The notes under the pieces were generated by a model. It was not told where the DNA came from and did no database searches. It saw nothing but the letters and a program-made list of their open reading frames with translations. Below, piece after piece: positions 25,801-38,800 of a stretch of 64,000 bases of DNA (position 1 is its first letter; each line of letters opens with the position of its first letter). The position numbers and the translations under genes were made by a program. The DNA is from Sebastes aleutianus (taxonomy: Eukaryota; Chordata; Actinopteri; Perciformes; Sebastidae). Location of the stretch: assembly GCA_916700875.1 (NCBI GenBank), contig CAKAKS010000039.1, positions 27,560,315-27,624,314 of the forward strand, written 5' to 3'.

Positions 25801-28800
25801 TAAACTGCAGTTCACTGTGTAATGCTTCCTCTGAACAGAAAATTTCAGTCCTGCTGTGTGTTTAGTTCCGTAAGCTCTGTTAGCTCTATTAGCCCTGTGA
25901 GCTGTTAGCTCTGCCAAACACACGGCAGGACTCTGCTGCCCACCAGCTTTACAGACATGCTAACTTTATGACAATCCTATGCAATTTTGGGCAAAAACCA
26001 TGCAGTTTGTTGAATGCAGTATAAATCTGTTATTTTCGGTTATTCTAAAAATGATGTGTTTGAATATTTCTGCATACTGGGGTCCCTAAACAGTCTTGGA
26101 ATTGCATAAAGTTGGGTATCAATGTAAAGCTGAGACTCTTGTGGATCCAATGAGCCCAATTGTATTCATGTTTGATGATATTAGTCCCCATAGTAGCCAT
26201 TTCATACAGTGAGACCATTTTTTTTTAGTAATTTGACCTTACTGTTTAAAATGACTTGTGGTGACCTCTAGGATAATCACAGCCTCATGAAACTTTAAAA
26301 CCAGACACTAGAGACCATAGGGCAGTCAGTGTCTTAATGGTTTTCCTAGGTATATTGACAATAAGGGGGTTTCTGAGCAGTTTCCAGAACAGAAGTGCTC
26401 GCCATCAAATCGCCAAAAAATGCAATTCTTGCAGACATCACCTAACGCCAAAGTTCTAAGATTTCTAAGATAAAATTTCACAATTTATTTTCATGTTTAT
26501 TTCTGATTCATGACTAGAACAACTAGACACACAGTGCTGAGCTGCATCTGCAATTTATATTCAGGTTCCCAGCTTTCAGATGATTTACCACTATGTGACA
26601 TATACTGCTGACCTGCTATCTTCCCCTAAAGACCCACTGTCCCCCGCACCCCCCCAAAAAAAGACAAAAAATGGTCTATTGTGGGTCTCAAAGGGTTAAC
26701 CGAAAAACAATCAAACACACTGGACTGAACAACTTAACCTCCTTGGTAATTATTCTTCAGTAAAATAAGGAAATCAAGTGCTTACCTTGGTGTGTCCGAA
26801 TTTGTACTCATCATGAGGAACATCAATTGACCCAAGCAGCTTCTCTGAAGCCTTCTTGTTGTCAATGAACTGTCCGTCAGGGATGACACTGGCATTCAGT
26901 ACCTTGTACCTTTAATGAGATAATTAATGGTCAGTGTGAGCATTTTATTTCAATAATCTGCATCAAAATGTTATTAAAATGTCCATTGATACCTCTGTTT
27001 GAAGTCAGCATAGATGATTCTGCTGGGGAAACCTTTTCTGCAGATTCTGATACCCTCCAGCACACCGTTACACCTGAGCTGGTGGATAACCAGGAAGTTC
27101 TCCATGAGACCTGTAAAAAAGACATTTCATAACAACTTCTTTGAATAAATAGTCTCAGTTGAAGCGGCCCCATTTTAAGTAAACCATACCAACAAAGTGT
27201 CGAGATTATGATCTCTATGTACCTGGAGTCTTTGACTCATTGGGAATCAGGCAGCGCACAAAGTGAGGATGGGTGGCCCTCAAGTTAGTCATCAGCTTGC
27301 CCAAGTTCTCCTGTAGATGTAAAAAGTCTTATCATGACATGTAACAATTTTGAGTTTGTGTATAAACTTGTTTGCCATGTTGAAGCTTACCCTAAACTGT
27401 GAAGACACAGTCTGCATAGAACCACCCTTCTTCTTGCCTCCCTTCTTGCCAATCTCTGTTGATAATTTTAAGTAGACATGTTTTTTTAGAACAACACATC
27501 AAATTTATATGAACACATGCTACTGTTGAAAACATTCAGTATCTATAACCTTAAAATGTGTTTTAGTTTACTGTGGAAACTATCATACCCTCAACGACAG
27601 GAGGATACAGAACAGGCAGCAGTTTCACTGAGGACTTCTGGTACAGCTGCACGACAGACTCATTCAGTGGATCCTTGTTCTTGTCCAGCCAGCCACCGAT
27701 ATTGTAGTCCACGGTACCAGCATAGTGCACCAGGGAGAAGTGGGCCTCAGCCTTGCCTTTGGCGGGCTTTGGCTTCTCAAATGCTTTGTTTTTGCCAAGA
27801 TGCTGGTCATACAGCTTGTTCTTGAAGGATGTGTCTGTGGCCTTGGGGAACATGCACTCCTCTTCAAGGATGGAGAAGATACCCATGGGCTTGAAAAAAG
27901 CGGGAAGAAGTGTCATTAAGTGTTACATTACGTCAAATTAAGAACAATTATATATAATCACAAAATGAAGTGATTACCTTTTCAATCAGCTCGATGCAGG
28001 CAGCCAAGTCCATGCCAAAGTCAATGAACTCCCAGATAATACCCTCCTTCTTGTACTCCTCTTGCTCCAGGACAAACATGGTGTGGTTGAAAAACTGTTG
28101 CAGTTTCTCATTGGTGAAGTTGATGCACAGCTGCTCCAGTGTGTTGAACTGCGAGGAGACAAATACTCAGTATAATCTCTTGTAGGCAATAAGAATGATT
28201 CTGTCATAGAAAGTATTGGCTGGTCAATTGTTGGAAATGAAGCTTACATCAAAGATTTCAAAGCCAGCGATATCCAGGACACCGATGTAGTACTGCCTCG
28301 CCTGTTTAGTGTCCAACATCTGGTTGATACGGATGACCATCCACAAGAACATCTTCTCATAGATAGACTTGGCGAGGGCAGGCACTGAGTTCATCACCTA
28401 AATAAAAACAAGGATGTTATTTGATTGTCAGTCAATCATTTTGTAAAATAATGGATTACTAGTATTTTTAATTTGTGAGATAAATGAAACAAAAAATCCA
28501 TCTAAGATGGTCCTTGACTTATTCTGCATTATGCATTTAGCGTTCAATGTGTAAAACTCATGGAAAATAGTAATAAATTGAACACTGACATTGCATTTCT
28601 TTGTTTCTAATAAATCCTACACTACCTTATTTTAGTAGAACTAACTAAATAGTAGGATATTGGATATTGATAATTTATGTTTACCTGAGGTACAGTCTGT
28701 CCCTTGGTGACATACTCATTTCCGACTTTCACTCTGGGATAGCACAGAGCCTTCAGCATGTCAGCCGAGTTCACACCCAGCAAGTAAGCAACCTTGTCAG

Positions 28801-30876
28801 CCTCTGAAAATAGTTCAGTGATTTCCATCATGATATGAACAGAAACAAGTATGATTAAACTTTTTTTTACTGTTGTTCCCAAGCTATTCACTTTGAGCTG
28901 ACATTAAATACTCACCCTCTGTGCCGTCTGGCTCAGCCTGCTCCTCACGCTGCTTCTGCTTGAACTTCATGCTACCATGGTGGAGGACAGCACCAGTATT
29001 CTTGTAGATGCTCATCTTCTCTTCATTAGTGAAGCCCAGGATATCAATAGCATTCTGAGTACAAAAGATGTGTCCACACAAAACATAATCATTGTAGAAA
29101 ATGCACTTTTGATGTTGCATTTAATGCAGAATATATTTAAATATTTTGAAGTGAAGATCACTCACATCAGTGGCTTCCAGCTCAACTTTGTCATCAATGC
29201 TGGCCACAGTGATCTGACCCATGCTGCACATTGGGAAGTCGTAGGGGTTGGTTGTGATGAGTGCCAAATCTGGAAATCAAAAAAGGGTGAAAATGTTCAT
29301 AACATTTTTTTCATATGAAAACTATAAGTATGTTAAACGTGCAAATTCTCAATCTGTTTACCAATCAGCTCCGGTATGTGGGCGGTCATCATCTGATAGA
29401 AGATGTGGTAGCCCCTCTCAGCAGGAAGCTGGAATGTCACTCTAGACTTCTCCAGCAGATCTAAAAATATTGTTCGTAAGTCACAGCCCGGTCAATTGTC
29501 AATTCCAGTCATTTGTATGTACTTTGAGGATTGTTACTTACATGTCTCAATATCAGCACTAGCCAGTTTGCCAGTTGCGCCGAAATGGATTCTGATGAAT
29601 TTACCCTGTTTGGAACAAAGGGATGTTTAATGTCCCTCCACATGGGCAATCTTTAACAAGACCTCTCATTTGTAGAAATCATTTCATACTTACAAAACGA
29701 GAAGAGTTGTCATTCCTCACAGTTTTGGCGTTACCATAGGCCTCCAGCAGGGGATTGGCTGCAATAATCTGATCCTCCAGTGACCCCTATAATCCAGGTT
29801 TAGAATTTATTTTTGGTTAATGACTTTATTTTTCTCTGGAAAAATATTCCTTAGGTAAAGATCCTTGAATTAGTAACCATCAGTAACATACCTTTGAAGT
29901 GTCCCTCTTCTTGGCCCCCTCAACTGAGATTGTTGCAAAGTACTGGATGACACGCTTGGTGTTCACAGTCTTTCCAGCACCAGACTCTCCACTAGGTATA
30001 GACACAGATATATAAGTATTTGATCAAGATATTTGCACATAAACACAGTCAACAAATGTAAATGTAACAAACTTACGTGATCAAGACAGACTGGTTCTCC
30101 CTATCTGTTGAATCCAAAACAAAGGAATTAACTATGTTTTACTGCAACAGAAACCTCATAGTGACAAATTCTACATTGTTATAGTCATGACTTACCAGTC
30201 GCCATGAACTGATAAGCGTTGTCAGAGACAGAGAAGATGTGGGGTGGAGCCTCCATACGCTTCTTGCCTCTATAGGCACCTACACATTCAGAATCGTACA
30301 CTGGGAGCCACTTGTAGGGGTTCACAGTGGCACAGAACAACCCAGAGTAGGTCTGAAAGTGATCATAGATATTCAATAGTTACTTCTATGTTTCCTACTA
30401 GTATAGCCATTTTCAATAGTTGTCTTTTCTCATAAAGCAGATTGTCTTACGTAGATCATCCATGCTGCATAACGCTCTTTGAGGTTATACAGCACAGAGG
30501 CTTCATTGAGATGGGTCATCATGGCCATGTCCTCAATCTTGTCATACTTTGGAGGGTTCATTGGAGAGACGTCAGCTTCTTTAACTACCTTTTCCTGTAA
30601 CACAACATTTGTCACAATGAGAACTGATCATATTGAAAACCCAGTTGACTCTGACTTTACGATACCAACCTCCTGAGTGTCAAGGACTTTGACGGTGACT
30701 TTGTCACCATCTTTCTTGATGATCGTTCCCTTCAAGTACAGCTCCTTGACATCGGCCACGTAGCAGGCACTCTTGGCATCAAATGGTGCAGTTTGAGCCT
30801 CAATCCTCTCCCTCTCTGGTTTACGAAGGTAAATGGAGGCTTTGCCATATTGGGCCATCTCCGCGTCCGTACTCAT
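19855..30876 (-). CDS. fast skeletal muscle myosin heavy chain, array copy B
   Basis: Second array member, 39 coding exons with lengths identical to copy A, 1,930 residues. Motor motifs as in A, with differences: S14, A205 in loop 1, I627 G628 in loop 2, Y in place of F before the switch II strand, S845 at the start of the rod, G1678 and A1772 in the tail. Coding exons, 5' to 3': 30876-30670, 30594-30451, 30352-30196, 30104-30077, 29991-29892, 29786-29694, 29605-29542, 29460-29362, 29269-29166, 29054-28916, 28803-28685, 28397-28248, 28148-27978, 27889-27589, 27455-27391, 27310-27223, 27110-26993, 26909-26786, 25607-25471, 25387-25132, 25047-24805, 24720-24544, 24462-24317, 24226-24136, 24036-23647, 23535-23409, 23319-23201, 23115-22919, 22667-22484, 22376-22211, 22079-21955, 21846-21538, 21444-21241, 21135-21010, 20921-20751, 20658-20554, 20443-20348, 20226-20095, 19875-19855. 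No disabling change seen. Near twin of copy D. Confidence 0.95.
25981..26434. repeat. interspersed repeat in the large intron of copy B
   Basis: Same position and almost the same sequence as the repeat at 7857-8310 in copy A. The insertion predates the duplications that made the array. Confidence 0.6.
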
Positions 30877-31214
30877 GGTGCCGGCTGATGTCTGTTAAAT
30901 AATTTTAAAGGAACTGCCAACATTATACCAATGTTTTAAGGGCATGTAATTAAACAGCATTCTCTAAATTCTGCTGAATAGTAAACATATCCATACTGAA
31001 TCCATGTCTGTGTATTGTTACTGTACAGGTGGGCTTCAACTTTACTCAAAGTCCTTTTCAGACTTAGATTTTACTGAGAATAAATACTAACATATTGTTG
31101 TGTTTTGTCAAAATGTTTGGATGAATAACTCTAGACATGCAATGAATGAGACAAATTTTACATAAGTAGTAAACGCTTGTAAAGAAAAGTTAAACATTTG
31201 AAAGTTGTCCTTAC

Positions 31215-31248
31215 CTGACCACCTCTATGTCAACAGTATTCACCAATC
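31215..31248 (-). other. 5' noncoding exon 2 of MYH copy B
   Basis: 34-nt exon between an acceptor ending AACAG and a GTAAGG donor, at the same relative place as in the other copies. Confidence 0.65.
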
Positions 31249-31385
31249 CTGTTCAAAACAGGTTTTATTGTTATTGAGTAGGTGTAAAACAAGTTTTACT
31301 CAACAAATGATTCTATTAACATAACTTATTTCTTTAATGAAGAACAAATTAAAATGGTCTCAAGATTAAGAGCATAAAGTCTTAC

Positions 31386-31447
31386 CACAAGCAGGAACTC
31401 AGGTCTTCAGTGGCACACACGGTTGTGTTCTCAAGTAGCCTTTATAT
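31386..31447 (-). promoter_or_regulatory. core promoter and noncoding exon 1 of MYH copy B
   Basis: ATATAAA box at 31441-31447 on the coding strand; exon 1 ends at 31386 before a GTAAG donor. An E-box CAACTG lies at 31544-31549, about 97 bp upstream of the TATA box. The start site near 31415 is inferred. Confidence 0.65.
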
Positions 31448-32785
31448 TGAATCAGGTTTTGATGACACAGTAGAAGTTAAATGTGGTATACACACCAAAT
31501 GAGGTAGGGTAGCCTGGCAGGAATAAAACATTTGGAATTGTATCAACTGATGTTTCAGGTTTCAGTTATTATGGCCAGGTCTTGATTTTTGCTTAATCAT
31601 TACTTCAATTTAAGTTTATTTAAGGCTCTTGAACAACATTTATATAAGGTATACTAATTTAAAAATACATCAGTGTTCTATTTTCCTAAACTGTTTAAAT
31701 TATAATACATATTTTTTTTTTTAAAAGTAATTGTTTTTAAAAGTACAACTGTATAATCATTTTTAATTTACAGAACCTTATTGTGATCATACAATTTAAA
31801 CAAAATAATATAAGTATGTCATGAATGACTAAAGTAATATTTTTAATTTTACTACTAAGCGTGATTGAGTCTTTCAGTTTTGATTCAGCATGAGCATAGT
31901 ATTGTGACCAGTGACCATAGCACTAAACATCCACAGCAAGAATAAGTAATGTAAAGAAACTATTACGAAAAAAAAATAAACAATTAAAATAACAAAGATC
32001 CTTGAAATAGTATCAGTTAATCCCCTATCTAGGCTACTCCTCTTTATCTGATAGAAGAACAGTGATCTCAATGTGGAGGTTGAATATTCTCTGAACAGTT
32101 GATATATGCTTTCCTATTGAACACATAAAACTCCCTTTTCTGACACTTTTGGTCACTTTTGGACTTTTCTAGCTGGATGCATTTTGATTATGGCCAAAAG
32201 TAAACCCTCAAGCTGTGCTGGGATGCCAGAATTCATTTAACTGTCTCATTCAAAAGTGTTAGCCTCCGAAGAAATATTTTAAGCAAGAACTTATCTTGAA
32301 TTAAGCCACCTATGCATTTATGCCCATGCAGCATTTCAATTTTGGAATTACAATGACAATAGTGAAACCCATTTTCCCTTCTCCTCAAACAGTTTCTCCA
32401 ACCTCATGAAGTATCTAAGTGCTCTCAGACATTCTTGATATTGAAGTCTCTGGAATGTCTTGGCTGTTATCTCAATTGCCTGTGCTTGGGACCTATTTAT
32501 ATTTGCACATTGGGGGCATGGTTACTAGTTTTCCAGACCTCAAATGTTACAGATGGTTACATCAGGTATATATTGTTGGTCATTGTTGTCTTTAAAACAG
32601 CCCAAACCTGTACCTCAAAAAAAAGTATGCAGCATTCTTCATGTTATAGCCAGCCATTCCAATAAAGATTATAGAATTTTGTTTAGCTGTGTCACAAATG
32701 ATCCAAATCTGAAATTTGCTCTCTTTCAGAGGACACGACTGGATCAAAATAACACAGACAATGCAATTTAGGATCAAAAATTAGT
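31448..32785. other. B/C intergenic spacer (about 1.3 kb), no gene
   Basis: AT-rich spacer holding the copy B upstream region and the block shared by all spacers near 32430-32760. It has no insertions and shows the empty sites for the hAT-like element of the A/B spacer and for both LINEs of the C/D spacer (CAATTA at 31981; CAAAATAACACAGACA near 32746). It is almost identical to the D/E spacer. Confidence 0.7.
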
Positions 32786-32791
32786 TTTATT
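32786..32791 (-). promoter_or_regulatory. poly(A) signal of MYH copy C
   Basis: AATAAA on the coding strand, 57 nt beyond the copy C stop codon. Confidence 0.7.
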
Positions 32792-32847
32792 GTGGTATAT
32801 TTCACATCATATTGTATGATTAGAAACAGCCCATCAGATGAAGTGCT

Positions 32848-35800
32848 TTACTCAGCTGCCTCTTTTCCCTGTAAAAACATAAAACAATTAATACATACAG
32901 TGCATACAATATGTGCCTGCATACACATCATACTCTCTAAAGCTTTTGTCTATCGTTAATTTTATGAAGCTTAAAGGGCCTGTTTGTAAGAATGAGAAAT
33001 GCTTGTTAACAGCGACACCTGTGGCCGCTAAGTCAACGAAAGTCAGAGTCGGGCTCTCGCTTGCTCGCTCTAAATAGACATGAACGAGCATCGGTCAAAA
33101 CAGTGAGGCGACACACGTCAGCTAAAACCACAATATCACTCTATATTTCACCTGCTTGGCAGTAATGTTAGCTGACCAGACGAAGGTCTCTCCATGAATC
33201 ATTGCTGATCCTAGTGTTGGCTTTTTCTGCTTCAGCCTCCCGACCGCGGTGGGAGGCGATAACGTTTGTCGCTGCGGAGCCCCGTCATTTCACAAGACAC
33301 GGAAAACCTCTGTTGGTCTGGAGGAGCTTCAGCATTTATTTCTGCACAAACGTCCACTGTACATTCACTAGATATTCTCAGAGCTACGAAGTCTTCTGCA
33401 GTGTGTAGTATGCGCGCATGAATGTGAGGTGGAGCGAGCTGAGTGAAGGCAAGCAGGCAGGCAGAGGAGCAGAGGAGCAGAGTACAGCAGAGACTCCGGC
33501 CCTGGAGACCAAAGCTACAGTCTCCCCTGCGTACTACGACCGCGGCCAACACTGTTTTGCAAGACGGGCTTCATTAGATATAACATTGCGGTTTTGGTGC
33601 TTCTGTGTAGTTTGTGTTGGAGTCTTGTCTTAACAGCGTAGCCACACGCGAGCGCGCATATGCGAGAGCGCGCATATGCGAGCAATATGCGAGCAATATG
33701 CGAGAGCGCGCATATGCGAGCAATATGCGAGCAATATGCGAGCGCGCATGGGACACTAACCCGGTTGATTTATACGTGTAAGAAGTTACAAAGTCCTGCA
33801 AGTATAGTCCTTTTAAGGCTATAATGGTCATTTTTTTCAGCCATAACTAAAGCATTGTGTGACATAAGTTAGAGTAGGAGGAATTTTGTTTGATTTAATT
33901 TTCATTAAGCGAAATTGTGTATATATTTACCTTGCCAGAGTCACGGCTCTTGGCTCTCAGCTTGTTGACCTGTGACTCTGCAATGTCAGCACGCTCCTCG
34001 GCCTCCTCTAGCTCATGCTGGACCTTCCTGCACTTGGACAGATGAGTGTTGGCCTGCTCCTCCTGAAAAAACACAGAGATTGACATTTGTTAATGTCCTA
34101 AAAGACAAAAGGTCTGCTTTGTGTGAAATAAATCTGCCACATTATCAAGTTTTCAGTGATGAAAAGGAATAAGTTTTCCTTACCGCCTCCTCAGACTGCC
34201 TCTTGTAGGCCTTCACCTTGAGCTGCAACTTGTCAACCAGATCCTGCAGCCTGGTAACGTTTTTCTTGTCCTCTTCAGTCTGTGGAAGTTTATTTTAAAG
34301 TAAAATATAAAGTACATCTTGACATCTTTTTAGTAATAAGTTAAATCAACATAAGTTGATTTGTATGTTAACTTTAAAAGTGACTGTACCTGATAGGTGA
34401 GCTCCTTCACCCTCCTCTCATATTTGCGGACACCCTTGACAGCATCAGCTCCACGTCTCTGCTCAGCTTCAACCTCTGCCTCCAGCTCACGCACCTTTGA
34501 AAAAACAGAATATTCATAGAATATTTAGAATCCATATATTTTCCTACATTTGTTTGACTGCGCAAATCTTAACATAACTTTCTTACCCTAGACTCAAGTT
34601 TTTGGAGCTGCTTCTTGCCACCCTTCATGGCCAGGTTCTCAGCCTCATCCAGGCGGTGCTGTAGGTCCTTAACAGCGACCTCCAGGTTCTTCTTCATCCT
34701 CTCCAGGTGAGAGCTAGTATCCTGCTCCTTCTTCAGCTCCTCAGCCATCATAGCAGCCTAAAGGAGACAGCATAAAATACTAATGAGAAATATCTTGAAA
34801 AAACACATTGGAGTAGAAGTAAGACCAAATTTAATTTAAACCTACATCAGTGATGGCCTTCTTGGCCTTCTCCTCTGCATTTCTTGCTTCCTGAACAGTG
34901 TCATCCACTTCACCCTGGACCTGGACCAGGTCAGACTCAAGCTTCTTCTTGGTGTTCAGAAGGCTTGTGTTCTAAAAGTTGAAAAAGATTTAGTCATTTA
35001 ATTTATCATGTGCCTCACGTTATTTAGAATCTAATTCAATTTTTTAATTATTGAAGAAATGATTGGGTTTGTTCACCTGAGAGTGCAGAAGTCCAACACG
35101 CTCACTGGCGTCCACAAGCTCCTGCTCAGCGATCTTGCGGCTTCTCTCTGTCTGTTCCAGAGCAGCTCTAAGTTCCTCAATTTCAGCCAACATGAGACCG
35201 TTCCTGCGATCCACCATAGCAGCTTGTTCCTTGAAGTCTTCCTGGGCTCTGACAGCATCATCAAGGTGCAGTTGTGCATCCTAGTGAAAACATTCCAGGA
35301 AAATATTCACATGAGTGCCAAAATGTACCTGCACTGACCATAGTCTGTGCAACAACTGTGTGTCTTACAATACCTTCAGCTGTGCTTGCACATTCCTCAG
35401 CTGCTTCTGGGACTCAGCTGCCTGGCGATTGGCGTGGCTCAGCTGAATCTCCATCTCATTCAGGTCTCCCTCCATCTTCTTCTTGATTCTCAGGGCATCG
35501 TTCCTGCTCCTGACCTCAGAATCCAGATTGCTCTGCATGGCGTCAATCACCCTCTGGCTGTTCCTCTTGATCTGCTCCATCTCCTCATCTTTCTCTGCCA
35601 GCTTCCTGTCCACCTCACCCTTAATCTGGTTGAGCTCCAGTTGGACACGCAGGATCTTAGACTCTTCGTGTTCCAGAGTTCCCTGATGATATCAAAGAAT
35701 GAAATATTCATATATGCCTTCAAACCTTTTATTGTACATTTGTCCATGATTTTTTTTTTTTTTCATAAGATCTCCCTAGAATTTTTTTTACCTCAGCCTC

Positions 35801-38800
35801 TTCAAGAGCTGTCTGGATCTCAGACTTCTCCGTCTCCACCTGCTTCTTGGACTTCTCCAGCTCATGGATGCTCTTGCCAGTCTCGCCAATTTGTTCAGTC
35901 AGATCAGAGATCTCCTCTGCAGAGAGATACATGTGTTTTATATCGTTAAGCCTTAAAATGTAAAATAGAAACACTTAATTCTACACACATGCGTCTAATA
36001 CAATATTCGGTTACATAATATAAAACTCACGTTGCAAGTTCTTGTTTTCACGCTTCATGGTCTCCAGGTGATCCAGAGTTTCCTCATAAGAGTTCTTCAT
36101 CTTGAACAGCTCAGTGCTGAGAGAACGAGCCTCCTTCTGTGCTCCCTCAAGCTCTGCCTGACCCTCCTCGTACTTCTGTTTCCACTCTGACAACACCTTA
36201 ATGTCACAGTTAATAGAGTTTAGTTGGTTAGCAACATCAAGACAAATAAATATATCTATGTCATTGTTTGTATGGCCTGGCCACACAAAGTAAACAATGC
36301 TACCTTGTCAAAGTTCCTCTGCTTCTTGTCCAAGTTGGCAGCCAGACCATTGGCCCTCTCCACATCAATCATGAGGTCCTCCACCTCACTCTGGAGCCTC
36401 TGTTTGGTTTTCTCAAGAGAAGCACACTTGGAATTCACTGCCTCAATCTGTTCCTCAGCCTCCTGAAGGCGCTGGGCCAGCTTTTTCCTGTTTGGAAAAG
36501 GTAAGATTTGTCTCTCAGTCAAATTGTTAAAGTTACAAATACTTATTCCAGATATGTTTGCATATATTAAATACAAATAATTACATCTTTTTTAGAACCT
36601 AAATGAACATATGAAAGATGCTATATTCTAAAATGTATGCCCCAAAATAATACACTGAACACATTTAAAATAATTGGATACCATTGTTTAAATGCAAGTA
36701 TTGACAAAAACAATGCAGTTGTCAGTTGAGTTATGCTAAAATGCTTCACTTCTGAACTGGCCATTTAATTGTTTGAATGTTACTCACTTGGATTCCTCAA
36801 GCTCCTCAGTGCGCTGGATAGCATCAGTTTCATACTTAGATCTCCACTGAGCCACCTCGCTGTTGGCCTTGGACATTCCACGCTGCAGTTCAGCTTTGGC
36901 CTCCTGCTCTTCCTCAAACTGCTCCCTCAGCAGATCACAGTCATGGCGAGCTGATTGGAGTCCATGGGCAAGAGCATTCTTGGCCTGGTGTAAGAAATAT
37001 TATTGAATTCACAAAATGTCCTCATCCCAAACAAATAATACAAATACACACTTAGTTGTGGTTTCTTACCTTAACCTCCTCTTCAGTCGTTCTCTTCAGC
37101 TCCTCAATCTGCTGTGTGTAGGCCTGTTTGCCTCTGGTCAGCTGGGAGACGAGAGCTTCTTTCTCTTCAATTTGACGGCCGAACTCACCTAGTGTGGAAG
37201 ATGTCTCAATACATTAGTTTATGTTTTGTCTCTCAATAACCTACAAAACATTTCATTCATGGATAACTTGTAGATACCATTTTCTGTCAGGAGACGTGCT
37301 TTCTGTGCATTTGAGTCATTGATTTGACGGACATTTTCATCATTCTTGGTCTTCAGTTCGCTAAATTGGTCCTCAAGAGTACGGCACATCTTTTCAAGAT
37401 TTCCCTAATGAGGAAAAGACAAATGAGAACCGTGATCAGATTTTATTTATAATGTTAATTACCTTATTTACAATTCTAATTTGTCTATTAAAATAGCATG
37501 TAATGCATTGTGTACCTTTGCTTTAGCAACGTTCTCCATGTTGCTGGAGAGGTCATCAATCTCCATCTTGTATTCACTCTTTTCCTTCTCAAGCTTCTGC
37601 TTAACACGCTGGAGGTTGTCAATCTGCTCTCCCAGCTCAGCAACGCTGTCAGCCTGCTTCTTGCGAAGAGCAGCAGCAGTGGCTTCATGCTGCAGAGTGG
37701 ATTCCTCAAGGTCACGACGGAGCTTCTGGAACTCAGCCTCCCGCTTCTTGTTCATCTCAATCTGAGCAGCAGTGGCACCACCGGCCTCCTCCAGCCTCTC
37801 ACTGATCTCCTCAAGTTCCCTGGAGAGGTCAGCTCTCTGCTTCTCAACCTTGGCACGAGCAGCGCGCTCAGCCTCAATCTCCTCCTCCAGTTCCTCAATA
37901 CGAGCCTGTTGAATGTAGATGTGATGTCTTTCAGTAAACTTTCACTTTTAATACACAAAATAGGAAATGTATACAGTAATGTTTTTTGTAACACTATGTC
38001 ACCTGAAGCTCCTTGATCTTCTTCTGAAGCTGAGCACCCATTGACTGCTCATCTTCAATCTTGCTGAGGAACTGACTGATTTCAAAGTCCTTCCTGTGAG
38101 AGTGATAGTTAAAGTATAGAGTTCATGCAGTTGACCACAATTTTAAAAGAATGATTGTTGTACAAATTAAAAAACTATATTACTTTTTAATTTTCTCATC
38201 AGACTGCTGCTTTTCATTTTCAAGATCCATGACGGATTCCTGGGCCAGTTTCAGATCACCCTCAAGCTTCCTCTTGGCTCTCTCAAGGTCCATACGCAGC
38301 TTCTTTTCTTGCTCCAGAGAACCTTCAAGCTGTACAAATAATATGAGTTTTTAATTATCACATTCAAGAAGAAACTTGCTTTTCCAATTCAAATGTCTTT
38401 CTAAACTTACATCATCCACTTGCTGCTCAAGCTTGGTCTTGGCCTTGGTCAGAGTATTGACTTTGTCTTCCTCAGCCTGCAGGTCATCAAGAGTCTGCTG
38501 ATGAGCCTCCTGAAGGGCTTTCTTTTCCTTTGTCAGCTTAGCAATGCTCTCATCCTGAGAGGCCATCTCCTCGGTCAGGTTCTTCACCTAAGTGTACCAA
38601 GAAAGTACGTGTCAATAAATGGTAATCACTATAATTGTACTTGATCTGATGGACTGATTATTAATTGCGAACCTTGTTCTCAGTGGCATGTTTCTCCTTC
38701 TCCACTTTGGCCAAGGTAAGCTCCAGGTCATCAATATCCTTCTTGAGCTCAGAGCATTCATCCTCCAGCTTTCTCTTCTTGGCAGTGAGCTCAGCATTGA

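Noticed and set aside
33202..33633. Overlapping frames of 68-106 codons in the TTAA element
   Set aside because: They lie in a GC-rich non-autonomous element, occur on both strands and show no domain.
33648..33750. CRISPR-like direct repeats
   Set aside because: Repeats are nearly contiguous with low-complexity spacers, in a eukaryotic intron inside a transposon; this is a tandem repeat.
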